DNA of 64,000 bases, from the NCBI GenBank assembly GCA_947179485.1, contig OX359245.1, positions 25,469,067 to 25,533,066 of the forward strand, in the 5' to 3' direction. Shown here in pieces: positions 47,916-59,398 of the stretch (the first letter of the stretch is position 1; each line of letters begins with the position of its first letter). The DNA is from Allacma fusca (lineage: Eukaryota > Arthropoda > Collembola > Symphypleona > Sminthuridae). Position numbers and translations under genes: made by a program. Under the pieces are notes generated by a model, which searched no databases, had not been told where the DNA came from, and worked only from the letters and a program-made list of their open reading frames with translations.

Positions 47916-50680
47916 ATAAAACGAGACGTAACCAAGAATGTTTAACTTAAAAACCAATAATTAATTATTATTGTAAAAAATTATACGTAAAAATTAATTC
48001 TTAATTACATGGGGGTGGGGAAAAGTGTAATTATTATTATTATCTAGTATAAAAAAACCAAGTACATAAAAGGAACAACCATCGTTACTTTCCAAATTAT
48101 TACTAAATTATTATTGCAATACACTAAATTATAGTTGTAATTACTTAGATGAGAAAAACGTAAGTACCAAATTTCTTTCGGGAAGTCACCAAAATTCACG
48201 TAATCCGTATAATCCGTGGTACTTCTCATAAAAATTCACACACACCCACACACACACACTATAGTACTCCATTTGAAATTATCAGGAGCCCAAAGTAATA
48301 CGCAAGACCTTTAACCTATACTCAAATCCCTATTCTAATTTCCCTAAACTAATTTTAAACGATTTTGATGACCCTTAAAAAAGCACACACATGTCTTGTA
48401 ATTCTATTAATTACAAAAAATATATATATATCAAATATGAGGAACATGTTTTAAAACAATTTACGCTTTAAAAAAATGTTACTTACATCATTACGGTAAT
48501 AATCTAAGGGGACACGGATCATAACGGAACAATTTTTGTCATTTCTATGTATAATATCAAGAATAATATTATCTTGTACCTTTGATCAAAATATGTGAAC
48601 GGAAAATGCTACTAAAAATTGTAAATTAATTATACGTACTAAAAAATATAACCACTACCTTATACATATGTACATACATGCCACAGATCTTACTTGTAAG
48701 TACTATACTTGATCATGTATATAGTCCAAGGATATTGTACCATTTAATGATAATGCAATGCGGGTGTTTGTTGTGAACAAATAAAAAGTGAGAATATCAC
48801 AGATGCTTATCCCCCCCTTCATTCCTCAAATTTATTGGATTGCTGCGGAATTTCAGATTTTTTTTTTGGTACAAATTATTCCCCACAAATTTGAGGCTAA
48901 ATCAAGATCGAGTATTACTGTAGGACTGTTCCCCCCTATATATCTTATATACTTATACTCTCAACTACAAATTATTTTAATTAGCCACATATGCCCCAAT
49001 CAACCGTGGACAAGCTCCACGATTAGGGGATTTAAGAGCTTATCGTAAATTGTAACTGCCAGCACATGTGCGCACCTTCGTCGCATACAATTAAAATAGC
49101 TCAAAAACCCATGTTCAGGCTGGTTTACTTATTTCCCTTCCTCTCATTTTCTCCAAAGTACTTTCTTTCAACTTTCGAGTCAGAACCTTCTCTGAAATGT
49201 GTGCTTGGACTGGAACCCTGATGGAATACGGATGAGTTCACAAATCATGACAACTGACAGGGATATTCCTATCTATTCCCAGTAGTTTATTTTAAGTGCG
49301 TACATATGTCCTGCCCAGGATCCTACATGTGTGTATGTATGTATGTATATACAAGAAATTGTTACTTAGTCATCGAGCATAGTCCCATAAAAGTTGAACG
49401 CATTCCCCCGGTATACATAGATACATATGTACGTGAGGGGATTTATTTGACTCTTTCACTCTTGAGGGGGAACCTGGTGTCTAATGTGGAATGAATTCGA
49501 CCCAGGAATAGAAATCGGAAAATTGCATCTTGTCAATTAGTGTAGAAGCCATTCGGAGTAAACTACCAAAAGAGTTATGGTACAGGGTTAAATGTTAATT
49601 TACACCAGTCCCAATTTTTATTACTGTTATCCCATACGAGTCAATACTGCTACATTGGTAATTTACTGTGCTAATAATTATGTTTTGAATCCAGGTTGCT
49701 TACGGACGTCAGTATTTTTTTAAATTTACTCTTGTAGTTTTTATCATAGGCTTGGTTTCTGGTATCATTGGAATATTTTAGGGAACTATTTTATTGTTCC
49801 CATCCAAATTTAAACTGTCCTACTTTTGTTATAGGAATTTAACAAAAGTGTAGGATATAGGACAGGACAATGAAATCAGGGCCGTGTGTGTCAATTCATC
49901 TCATGCTATACACTTGAGCCAATGACAATAAAATCCCGAGTCCTCACACGTTTTATAAGCTTTAGTGACGAGTATCTGCATTATTACACGCGGAACAATC
50001 CCAATTTCAGCGCAACGTGAGCTCTTTGAGCATCAGGAGTAGGATACAAGGTACGTACATAACAGGAATGTAATTATTATGTATCTACATGGAATAGATA
50101 CCCACACGCTATTTCAGTCCGAGTTTTCAAATGCTTCCAAATGGATTTGACTTCCACATTCATTCACGACCATAGTATTCGGGGATCCCCCGCACTCTCT
50201 TCTTCATTGAGGACAAATCCGTTCTGGAAGATCTTTGAAAGTTTCTATGTTTTTTTTTTGTCAAAACTTTCTCCTCATAGCTGGAATTTTACCTGGTGCA
50301 TGGTGTGAGTACTGTTGAAAGACTGGAATTCCGGAGAGCTCATGAACAAATGTTAACACTTGAAAAGTTTCTGATCAGTGCCATTGAATCAAGTGCATGC
50401 TTATAGCTATTAGTTTCCGGGCTAATGTTTAACTTTTTCAAACAAATTGAAACTTTTTTAAGTTTTAGTCAATATTGAACGAACGTGAATTGGGTTACGA
50501 GCTGGAATCTTTCTAAACTCGGATTGGGAATTCGCTGGGAATAGTTGACCAGAGAGTGTCTAACAATTCCTTTTGTTTAATTTAGTGTTCTCGAGGTGAG
50601 TAATTTAATACTGGGTACTTAGAAGAAATTACACATGTGTTTATTTGATTGAAACCGACCAGAATCGTATATTTTTTTTA
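47916..50680. other. Intergenic, DM9 gene to 50.7 kb gene
   Basis: About 2.8 kb of AT-rich DNA. A (CA)n run lies at about 48237-48261 and a short (TA)n at about 48421-48430. No coding frame has recognisable features. Confidence 0.5.
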
Positions 50681-51321
50681 CTAGTCACATTGGAATCTTA
50701 GGAACGTTTTCCAGTGTGATGGTAACAACCAACTTGTAGTTTTCATCCTTGACGTTAGCTGTGACTTGATATCCTTGCTTCGAAATGATGACGACCCCTT
50801 GACGTTCCTTTTCAGTAAAATATCAAAAAATGTTAAAATTTTCCTTGAAGGAGGAATTGTTCCCATAAATTCGTACCCAATGGTATTATTATATAGACTC
50901 AACCTTACATTACAGATTTTGAGATCCGAAAACTTGAAACTATTTAAATTTGTTTTCATTTTGGGGAAGAAATTCATTCCAAACCGGAAGTTTCCCGGCC
51001 ATTTAATTCCGATGACAAGCGAAATCTGACCTGGTTCCAGTTCATACAAATAGAGAACGCGAGGGTCGTAAATCGAGCTTCAAAATAAAACAAAATTTGT
51101 GGGTTATCATTTGTTGATTCATTGATTGGGTGACAGTAATCAGAATATTATTGACTAATTATAAATATAAATAAATAAAACACATACTTGACAGAGAAAG
51201 CCAGAATTTGTGATGAGTTTGCACCTATAAAGCCATTGTCTTCCTTCCCATGAGGTGATACTCCTTTGGACACTGATTTCCCGGATGTTAAATTGACACC
51301 GGCATAATTCCCTTCAAACAT
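50681..51321 (-). pseudogene. Unrecognised gene with an apparent late frameshift
   Basis: Two exons, 51321-51188 and 51077-50681, splice in phase (GT-AG). The first begins MFEGNYAGVNLTSGKS; a further upstream acceptor (ttgaag) would let it join the secreted gene next door. The product has alternating hydrophobic residues that suggest beta strands (PGQISLVIGIKWPGNFRFGM). After PPSRKILTFF (near 50830) the open frame turns into an unlikely Ser/Arg/Lys-rich tail. Another frame from about 50815 reads smoothly as ERQGVVIISKQGYQVTANVK and stops at 50685. A single-base indel in the T-rich stretch (minus strand) would join the two. It may be a sequencing error, a recent mutation or a missed splice. 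I do not recognise the family. Confidence 0.5.
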
Positions 51322-51343
51322 TTATTTTAAATGTTACTGCAAT

Positions 51344-51979
51344 TTATGGATTATTTTTTTGTAATAACTTATAATAATAACGACTAATATTCCACGAACG
51401 AATCTCGACTGCCCAGCTCCAGCCTGAAATAGAATCAGAAATTCCCTCCAATTCCGACATAGTCTTTGTTGTAGATGAGGTTGCAGTAGTTGCTCTTAAT
51501 CTCCTCCCAGACGAAGTTCTATTAGAGTCCAGGAACTGCCGCATTTGTGCCTGAAGGTGTTCCAAAGACTCCTTGTAAATCGAGGAATGCACATTAGCTA
51601 AATTCCTGCTTTCAATGAGATGATCCTCGAGGTCATTTAACTCCGAGACAATAGCAGCGATCGTGTCTTCACTCGTATCTATGGAGTCGTTTGAGTTGAG
51701 AAGTTGGTCGATGTATGTCTGTAGAGACTGCAAATACGGAGCGACATCTTTGAGGGAATCCATAACAACCAACGCTCGTTGTTTCAAAAGTAGTAGCTTC
51801 AATTTCTGAAGACCTTGATTGATCTCCGAAGAATAATTACTTGAGATGGAATGATTTATTGGGAAAGAAAAATTGCGGAATTCCGTATCGATTTTTATAT
51901 CTTTTATGGATTCGGCACTCCGTATTTGATAAATAGTTGTGAGCAAAAACATGCAGAAAAATTGCTCTTGTGTTTTCAT
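51344..51979 (-). CDS. Secreted coiled-coil protein, unrecognised
   Basis: One open frame of 211 residues starts at ATG 51979-51977. The N-terminus is a signal peptide (MKTQEQFFCMFLLTTIYQIR, cleavage near Ser/Ala 21-23). The rest is rich in Leu, Ser, Asn and Glu, with heptad-like stretches (QGLQKLKLLLLKQRALVVMD and ELNDLEDHLIESRNL) that predict helical coiled coil. Several N-x-S/T sites fit a secreted glycoprotein (NHS, NYS, NDS, NRT). The last 20 or so residues (SRYYYKLLQKNNP) may be read into an intron. The next exon, about 20-25 bp further on, starts the 50.7-51.3 kb gene, so the two may be one transcript. I found no splice pair that joins them cleanly. Confidence 0.6.
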   Translation of the reverse strand: MKTQEQFFCMFLLTTIYQIRSAESIKDIKIDTEFRNFSFPINHSISSNYSSEINQGLQKLKLLLLKQRALVVMDSLKDVAPYLQSLQTYIDQLLNSNDSIDTSEDTIAAIVSELNDLEDHLIESRNLANVHSSIYKESLEHLQAQMRQFLDSNRTSSGRRLRATTATSSTTKTMSELEGISDSISGWSWAVEIRSWNISRYYYKLLQKNNP

Positions 51980-54900
51980 ATTGTGTTTAATTATTGTTTA
52001 TACTATATTTTCAATTTTTAAAATAAATTGCTATGGTATGGAGACTTTCCAAGGCTATCAACAAATTATTACTGGGGCATAAATTTAAAACCCGTAATAT
52101 TTGTGTCTGGCGTCCAACATTGTGGGAATTCCGAAGGACATGACCCAGATTCCCTGTTTTATATGAGACTAGAGTACTTTCTTTGAACAATGGTGTACTT
52201 TCAGTGGATCGAAGTGGGGCGGAAGCCGTAATCGTAAGTGCTCTTCGTAAGAGCCATATGAATTAATACAGTGCGCTTTAAAGAATAGACTATTGCCTCA
52301 CAAATACCAACATCATCATATCACGTTTGTATCGGAAAATCAAATCATTAATTTATTTTATTATTTTTTCCTAAATAAAGACTATTCGGAGTCAAACTCG
52401 TTGTTTCTCTGCAGGTAAAATCCTCCCTGTACCGAAACGTAACATTAGGGAACTTCATTTCAATTCGTCCCTAAAATTCTTCTCCTGTAACATCCCCTAT
52501 GGGAAGCTCCCCCTATCCTTAACCTCAAAGATACTGTACTCTCTCCTCTAATCCAAATCGTTCTAACGTACAAAATTCACCCTATCCGTTCACAAAATGT
52601 TTCCCTTGGCTTTCCGAAACTTCGATTCAAAACATTATTCCGGTACTTTCGTCGCTTTTGTATTTTTAAATATTCGTTGTTTAAATTAAAACCAAACTTG
52701 AATAGACCCTTGACGGTTATTATTTTTGCGAAGTGACCTCAAGAAACCTCAAACAAAAAATCTCGCAATTATATCCTCTCTTTGTATATATTTATTTATT
52801 ATAATTTATAATCCACAACGAAATTATACTTATTAGAGAAACTGGCAAATGAATTCTTGTTTTATCTCCCGACCTGTAGATATAAAAAATTGCAATATAT
52901 TGTATTGTAGTCAATAGTGCAACAAACTGTTAATTCGTTTTTAAAATTCATATTTCTAGACAGGAAAAATGCAGCTGTAAAAATAAATTAAATAGGATAT
53001 ATAATGTAAATAACAAATTAGAGCTCAATTCACTATTAACATTGATAGAAAGCAGGATGTACCATGTAGGACAGATTGATGTTACATACATTCTTTTGGG
53101 ACTCTAAATATAATATGCATGTGCTATTTGTATTATAATGGAGTCACTATTGTATATTGTTTTATGAAGATAAATTCAAGTTGTGTATAATGCTAATGCT
53201 AAAGCTTGAATAAGTATTTTTTAAATCGTTTTACATCCTGTATTTCTACTTCATACCATATACCCTATTTGAGTTAATTCCCTGCTTCAGACGTTCAGAC
53301 CTCCTCTTACTGTTTTTATAGTGTGACAAACCGAGTGATAATAAATAATGAATTTAAATAATTTATGCATGGTGCATACGTTGACGTTAACGACATTATA
53401 TTTTCATCGAGTACAGAGTATTCAGAGGGTTCACAAGGTGTAGTAATAATATTGTGTATAAAACTGTTAAATCAAGCACACCCCAGCTATGTACATATTC
53501 CGTATAATACAAGGAATCTAGGCATCGCTTAAACATTAACGAAGTTTCTCCATTTATGAGTCAAAATTATGTTCCATTGTGTCCCACATAGTAGTAATTA
53601 TATGTCACTTAAAGCTGATGGGATATAAAGTGTCTGAATAATTTCCAGCTTGGGTTGAGTAAAGGCTGTAATTTATTGATTGTTAAACTTTATTTCGTGT
53701 TTATTTAATTACACGATCACGCTATTCTGGAATATGCAGTTATGTATTGTGTTGAACCAAATAATTGAATGTCTCATTTATTATGACAAACCGATTAATT
53801 TTGCTATTAATTGTTTTTGCTTACTTCTGCAAAAGTAATTTCCATAAGAAATTTAGCTGCTTTGTGGAGGAACATTGAAAAGTCCATTATGGCTCTAGAC
53901 CCTTGAACCAATTTGGGTATGCCTGAACGTTGTGTTAATTTGTTTAGTCACTAAGGGTAGCAATTTTATCATATAAATTATCTCCCTTACAAAATATTTA
54001 ATTTAAAATCAAGAAACCGTAGTACATTTTCCTAGAATTTTTTTCAAATCATATTGCATCTGCCCAAGTCAAAATTTGCGGCTGCAGGAGACAAAAAATG
54101 TGATGCAGGGCTTGAATAAGGCAATAAGACAATTTGCTTAACTGATTACAATTAACGTTTTGAAACATTTCTTAAATTTTATATTTCGAATGCAGAAAAT
54201 GGGGTTACAATTGTGCACGGAATTTGCTTCCGTTTACAATACCCATTTCGATTTCTTAGTGCTGTCAATTTTAACTCCCATAATCCTCTTGTCCTGTTTC
54301 CTGATTTGTTAGTAGGTGGAGGAAGCTGCATACTGCAAAAAGCATGGTCAATGAGCCAGAACTCTCTGTTCTATGGGCTGAAGATGCCCCAAAACCCAAG
54401 AAATGCAAATTTCTATTCAAAATGTAATGAGAATTTCAATTGTGGAATTTTAAGTATTTCGACGACGTATTTTTTTGTAAAGACCAAACAAAGACAATGT
54501 GCGTTCTATCATAACCCAATAAGACTGGACTATCATTATTGCAGTCTTAATACTTCCCCAAAATATAGGCAAAAGTGCTACGTAAGAGCTTTTGAAGAAA
54601 TAAAAATTTCCAATAATCCTTACCATAAAAAAATATTTTAATAAAATTTTAGAATAATTTTCTAAAAATTGTCATAAAAAATTCCTGCAACTTCATTTCA
54701 TTTCCACTCCCGTGATGTAACAACCGTTTTGTACCCCAGCTAAAATTCCGTGCCTTATCCCCTTCTACTTGTACACATTGGCATTTATATTACGTACATT
54801 TTTATCGCTGTGTGGATTTATTTTTTAAAATGTGTTAGCAAAGTTGTCAAATGACGCCTGCTCCAAATATCCTATACACCACCGTCTACTTAATACAAAT

Positions 54901-56904
54901 GAAAATGACTCATCCCATTATTTGCAAAGTTCATGTCCCAACCAATATAAAATTCTCAACCAAACATAATTGCTTCAAACCCATGTCCATAACAGATTTC
55001 CCAAGTAATACTTATTTTATAGCAAATTTACCGTATAAACAAACATTATGATTCACTATGCTCAAGTGTAAGTGTATAGTAAGTACATATTAGACCTTCA
55101 CAAAAACATTTGTATGTTCCCAACTAAACCAACATCCAAAGCGTTTTCGCTACTCATAACTAAACTTATTTTAAAATCCCAAATTATTCCTCCTAAAAAT
55201 GTTTGGGAAATATAAATACCTAGATAATTATCTTTCCTAATCAATCCCCTACTCTTTCCCTACCCGTCCACTCAGCACTTACGCTTGCCTGAATGAAGCA
55301 ATATGATCCCATCCAAATCAAATTCTATACGTTACTAACAATAAGCATTAGTATTGGCTCGATTGATAAATAAGGTGCGAAAAGTTCGAGTATGGTGTTT
55401 ATCCTGGCAGGAAAAAAGAGAGGAAATACATCCAAGTGTCACGTTATTGCACTCAAATCCATACTAAACCTGATAACGTGATAAGAGGTCAACTCACCAG
55501 AATAGGAACTGTCATTGCCCATTGCACTCTCCTATCATCCCAAATGTTATCAGACAAAATGATCTATGTAATCGTAACATCCCATACTAGAAAAATCTTT
55601 TCATGTCCCCATACTGTCAACAATAATAATTATTACTGTTGTCAATATAGGATAACTCTCCTGTATATACGGCAGTTGTAGTAGCCCAGAGCCAAGCACA
55701 TAGACAAAACACGCTCACTCACGGCTCACACATTGAAACGTGTTTACAAAACTTGTCAGTTCTGAGCCCTCAATATGGGACTCGAGCCATGTACATAGCA
55801 GCAGAAAGCTGTAGGGAAATATACCATTTACCTTCATACTCTCCTGCAGGAGTCTATATCCTATTATAAAAATACATTGTTCAGTGTGAGTGTGTATTCA
55901 ATTGAAGGAGACATAGTTGCCAAGAGACTAACTAACTAACCCTTTTTCATCTCCATAGAACTGAATGGTGTCGGAATGCTTGGAGGAGTAGTATGTATAT
56001 TACATGGCTGGGGTACACTTAATGGATTTACCCTTGACAGGATAGGGAGAAGCCAGAGGGATGAAAGCATTTAGGGACAAAGTGTGGCAACAACAACAAG
56101 TAAGAGGTCTAATCTCGCTCCTACATGGCTCGTGGAACTAACACTTGGCAGTGTAGACTCAACAGGTAAGCTCATCAGGGTGAGTCATCGCAGTTAATAA
56201 GTACACGCGCGTTGGAGTATATACTTATACCACCTAATGAAAAATAAAGGTAAATAATTGGATACATACCAGAAGAAAAAAATTATTACAATCTATAGAC
56301 CTCACAACATCTGCTACTACAACTAGTGTTGGAAAATATTGGTAGGGATAAAGGACAGGAATTTTGTCTACAGAGAGATAGAGAGGTCCCCGCACTCCGA
56401 ATCAAGGAAGGGGAAGTTCATCTGCAATATCGGAGATTCTGAGTGATAACATTTAACTTCATTGGGATTCTAGAGAGAAAGGACTGACAACAAAAGGATA
56501 GAGTTCCCACATGCACTCTGACTCTGTGGGATTGATAAGGAAGTGTAATTTATATTCCGACGTCGTTACACATATACCTTGTTTTTTTTTAAGAAGCAAC
56601 TATAACCTCAAGGTCAGGGAAACTTTTGCAAGGAGCTTTAGTAGTTCCCAATTAAGCAAGTTAAAGGTGGACGTCAGTGGATTCTTGTAACAATTCTGAA
56701 CCCACTCTTTTTTTTAGTTGCCCATAGCTCATCACGTCAGTTCATGTGATACACAGAAATATGTGAGGAGTGGAGTGAGAGAGAGAGAGAGAGACAAGGG
56801 AATTTTGTGAAGAAAATTTTCAGAATTGTGTAATTTTGAGTCCTTCAAAAATGCGATTTGAGTTGTGAGCATCAGTGTAGTTGATTATTTTACTGTGTGA
56901 TAAA
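51980..56904. other. Gene-poor stretch
   Basis: About 4.9 kb with stops in all frames. The longest frames (54213-54641, 142 codons, no ATG at its opening codon; 54851-55051; 55436-55681) have no domains or ordered composition. A (GA)n run lies near 56776-56796, close to the next gene. Confidence 0.5.
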
Positions 56905-58052
56905 ATGAATCCATGCGGAGATTTCGTGTCGCTCCAAAATGCGTCCATTGCTGTGGCTATTTTGGATATGGTAAGGGAGCATCGTTAATTTTAAAGTTTT
57001 TAATATTAGAGTTTCATCGGCGTGGGTATATGGTTTGTGGGGATGGAATTATTTATACGGGTGCGATTCTTGAGTTGATGTTGGTTAATTCATTGTAATT
57101 TCAGGTAGGAGCTATTATCGGGATACTGTCTAGCTCTATTACCGTTCTGGGAATGCTACTGTTTAGAGAGGAGGTTCAGAAAATATTGCCCCAATATGAT
57201 GGCTTCAACAAGACGGACATCGGCCGCATGATGCAACAACCACGTGAGTCATACAAATGAAAGTAATAGTTGAAGAGAATGTTACAATTTTAATGTTGGA
57301 TTAGTAATTTATGATAGACAATGTGAATTGTTTTACAGCTGGAATGGTCTTCGGGATCTTGACCTTTCTGTGCATTATCTGCTTGCTAAGCCTGTATTTG
57401 GCAGCGATCTTGCTCATTGGCGCGAGACGAGTAAGTGATATTACATTTTTAGTGGACGTGTATGATGTATTAATAACTTAATTGTATTCATTTGGTGGTA
57501 CTTTTGATGCTTCTGAAGCTGCACATTAACATTCAAATTGCTTACGATTACCTTATTTCGATTACTGCACTGAGTATGGTACATTAATTTGTTTCATATT
57601 TCGTGCATGAAATTGAAACTGACGGGTTATTGTACTTCTTAAATTTAAAATTATCATAAGCTTGAATTAGATTAAGATTTAACGCTGTTTAATATTAACA
57701 TTAAGAATAGATTTTGAACAGTATAATATTTCGAAATTGAGAATTATCGTAACGAATCTTTTACAACTTCCAGCGTAAGATCCTTAAGTGCAGTCTGTGG
57801 TGGCGAATGAAATCCTTATTGCTAGTCATCAGTCTGCTGTTTATGATCGTGGCATCGGTGACCTCACCAGGGCGTTTGTGGATTCTCATCTTCGGGACAC
57901 TTGGTCTCCTCTATCAACTCTACTGTCTCTGGATTGTGAGGAACTTCATCTTTGAGATTCGAATGGGGAAGTATCACCGAAGAGCTAGCTCAATCTACTC
58001 CACGTGTGAAGAGGACATTCCTGAAGAAGGGGAAGAATTGCAGAAATTGTAG
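56905..58052 (+). CDS. Four-transmembrane protein, unrecognised family
   Basis: Four exons give 191 residues: 56905-56970, 57105-57243, 57339-57430, 57774-58052. Four hydrophobic segments can be read: about 12-43 (VAILDMVGAIIGILSSSITV), about 69-97 (FGILTFLCIICLLSLYLAAI), about 112-128 (SLLLVISLLFMIVASV) and about 132-155 (LWILIFGTLGLLYQLYCLWI). A loop with N-K-T (a possible glycosylation site) lies between the first two. Arg/Lys clusters follow the second segment (GARRRKILK). The C-terminal tail is short and acidic (CEEDIPEEGEELQKL). The plan resembles the small tetraspan proteins common in arthropods (for example the DUF4728 group) but I see no diagnostic Cys motif of true tetraspanins. Function unknown; membrane location is well supported. 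Confidence 0.8.
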
Positions 58053-59035
58053 TTGAGATTTTGAATCCATCTAGATCTTCTGAAATTAATTTGTATTTTA
58101 AAATTAACGAAACGGGTTTACAAGCCTTACTTGGAATTCTCAATTTTTGGATGCTGAAAACTGACTTACCTTTGTGATTTGTGAACGGTGGTCCTGTGGG
58201 TATTTAGAGGATAGTTTGTAAAAGTAGACTTAACTTTGCACCACATTTGATGTGTGAATCATGTAACTATGCTTTAGCTGTATCTATAATTTACATGATA
58301 TTATTTAAACTGTACCTTCCATTTTGAAATCTGACTGGGTGTGAATTTGTTCTCACTGTTTTTCGTGTTCACTTTTATGTTTTTTATAGCTTAAAACGGA
58401 AAAAGTAGAAACTGCGCGTATTAAATGACTGTATCAAATGTAGCTTTTACATCACTTTACAATTGCGTCTGCTAACTTACAAATTGTATAGTAAAAAAAA
58501 TATATATGGACTTGATTTCAATTTGTTCAAACTTTGACGAATACAATATTCCGAAGCTTCAAAGTGGATATTGATAGTGTACTTTATCTATGTATAATTA
58601 TTACTATACTTACTTAGATTTAAGAGTTAGTGACTATTTTTTATTCGACACTTTTATATTACTATGCATACTAGTCTCATATTGTCCGCAGTTACAATAA
58701 AATCTATCAAGAGTATACTCGATAATGCTATAACGGGGGAACTTGCGTTTACAATGTTAATTTAATTTACGTACTATGACCCCTCTCGTGTTGTACTTTC
58801 GAAAATATCATTTTATAATTATTTAACTTATACATTATTTAACCGATAATTAGCACTGAACAACATTTTTTAAACCATTGTCTATGGTTTGCGGCTAATT
58901 CCCAAAACACGTATAGTCTTTGCACAGGGAAAGAAGTCCAGCCTCTCTGGATTACTTGTGTTTCCCTCAAAACATTAATTGCATAATACTTAATCAAGTA
59001 GATTTTAAGATCCAACTGCAAGGGATGACCAATTA
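58053..59035. other. Convergent 3' region
   Basis: 3' DNA between the four-transmembrane gene (plus) and the Cys-rich gene (minus). AT-rich; acaataaaat near 58694 is a possible poly(A) signal. Nothing else is seen. Confidence 0.5.
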
Positions 59036-59398
59036 TTAGCCACACTGAACTCCTGCACGAGTAAATCCAGATTTGCAAACACAAGTGCTCTTGCCACTCT
59101 GTTTATTAAAGGAGCAGAATGCATTTGACACACAGTCTCTCTCCCCAATGTAAACATTGCATTCGGTGCCAGGAATTGCGACACACCTGTCTCTTCCTTG
59201 GTCATACACTTGTCTGGACCGGTGCAAGCAGTCACACCGTCCCTCCGCCTCATGACACCAAAGCCACTTCCCGTAGTTGCACCAGCCCCGACCTGGCTTA
59301 CATTTATCATGTAGGTCCAGTCTAGATTGGAAGTCTGCGCAAATGAATTGGGCCGTAGTGAATAATATCACTATTTTTAAAATTAAGCGAGCACACAT
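59036..59398 (-). CDS. Small secreted Cys-rich protein
   Basis: A single exon gives 120 residues from ATG 59398-59396 to the stop at 59036. The signal peptide is clear (CARLILKIVILFTTAQFICA). The mature part has many cysteines in pairs typical of disulfide-rich extracellular modules: CKPGRGWCNYGKWLWC, GRCDCLH, TECNVYIGERDC, FCSFNKQSGKSTCVCKSGF, ending VQCG. The C-terminal spacing (C-x5-F-C then C-x-C-x-x-G-F) recalls EB or EGF-like modules found in arthropod secreted and surface proteins. No membrane anchor is seen. The role could be defence, matrix or signalling; the sequence alone does not decide. Confidence 0.75.
   Translation of the reverse strand: MCARLILKIVILFTTAQFICADFQSRLDLHDKCKPGRGWCNYGKWLWCHEAEGRCDCLHRSRQVYDQGRDRCVAIPGTECNVYIGERDCVSNAFCSFNKQSGKSTCVCKSGFTRAGVQCG

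Noticed and set aside
54213..54641. 142-codon frame
   Set aside because: Opens at a TTG, has no recognisable domain, and sits in AT-rich gene-poor DNA where such frames arise by chance.
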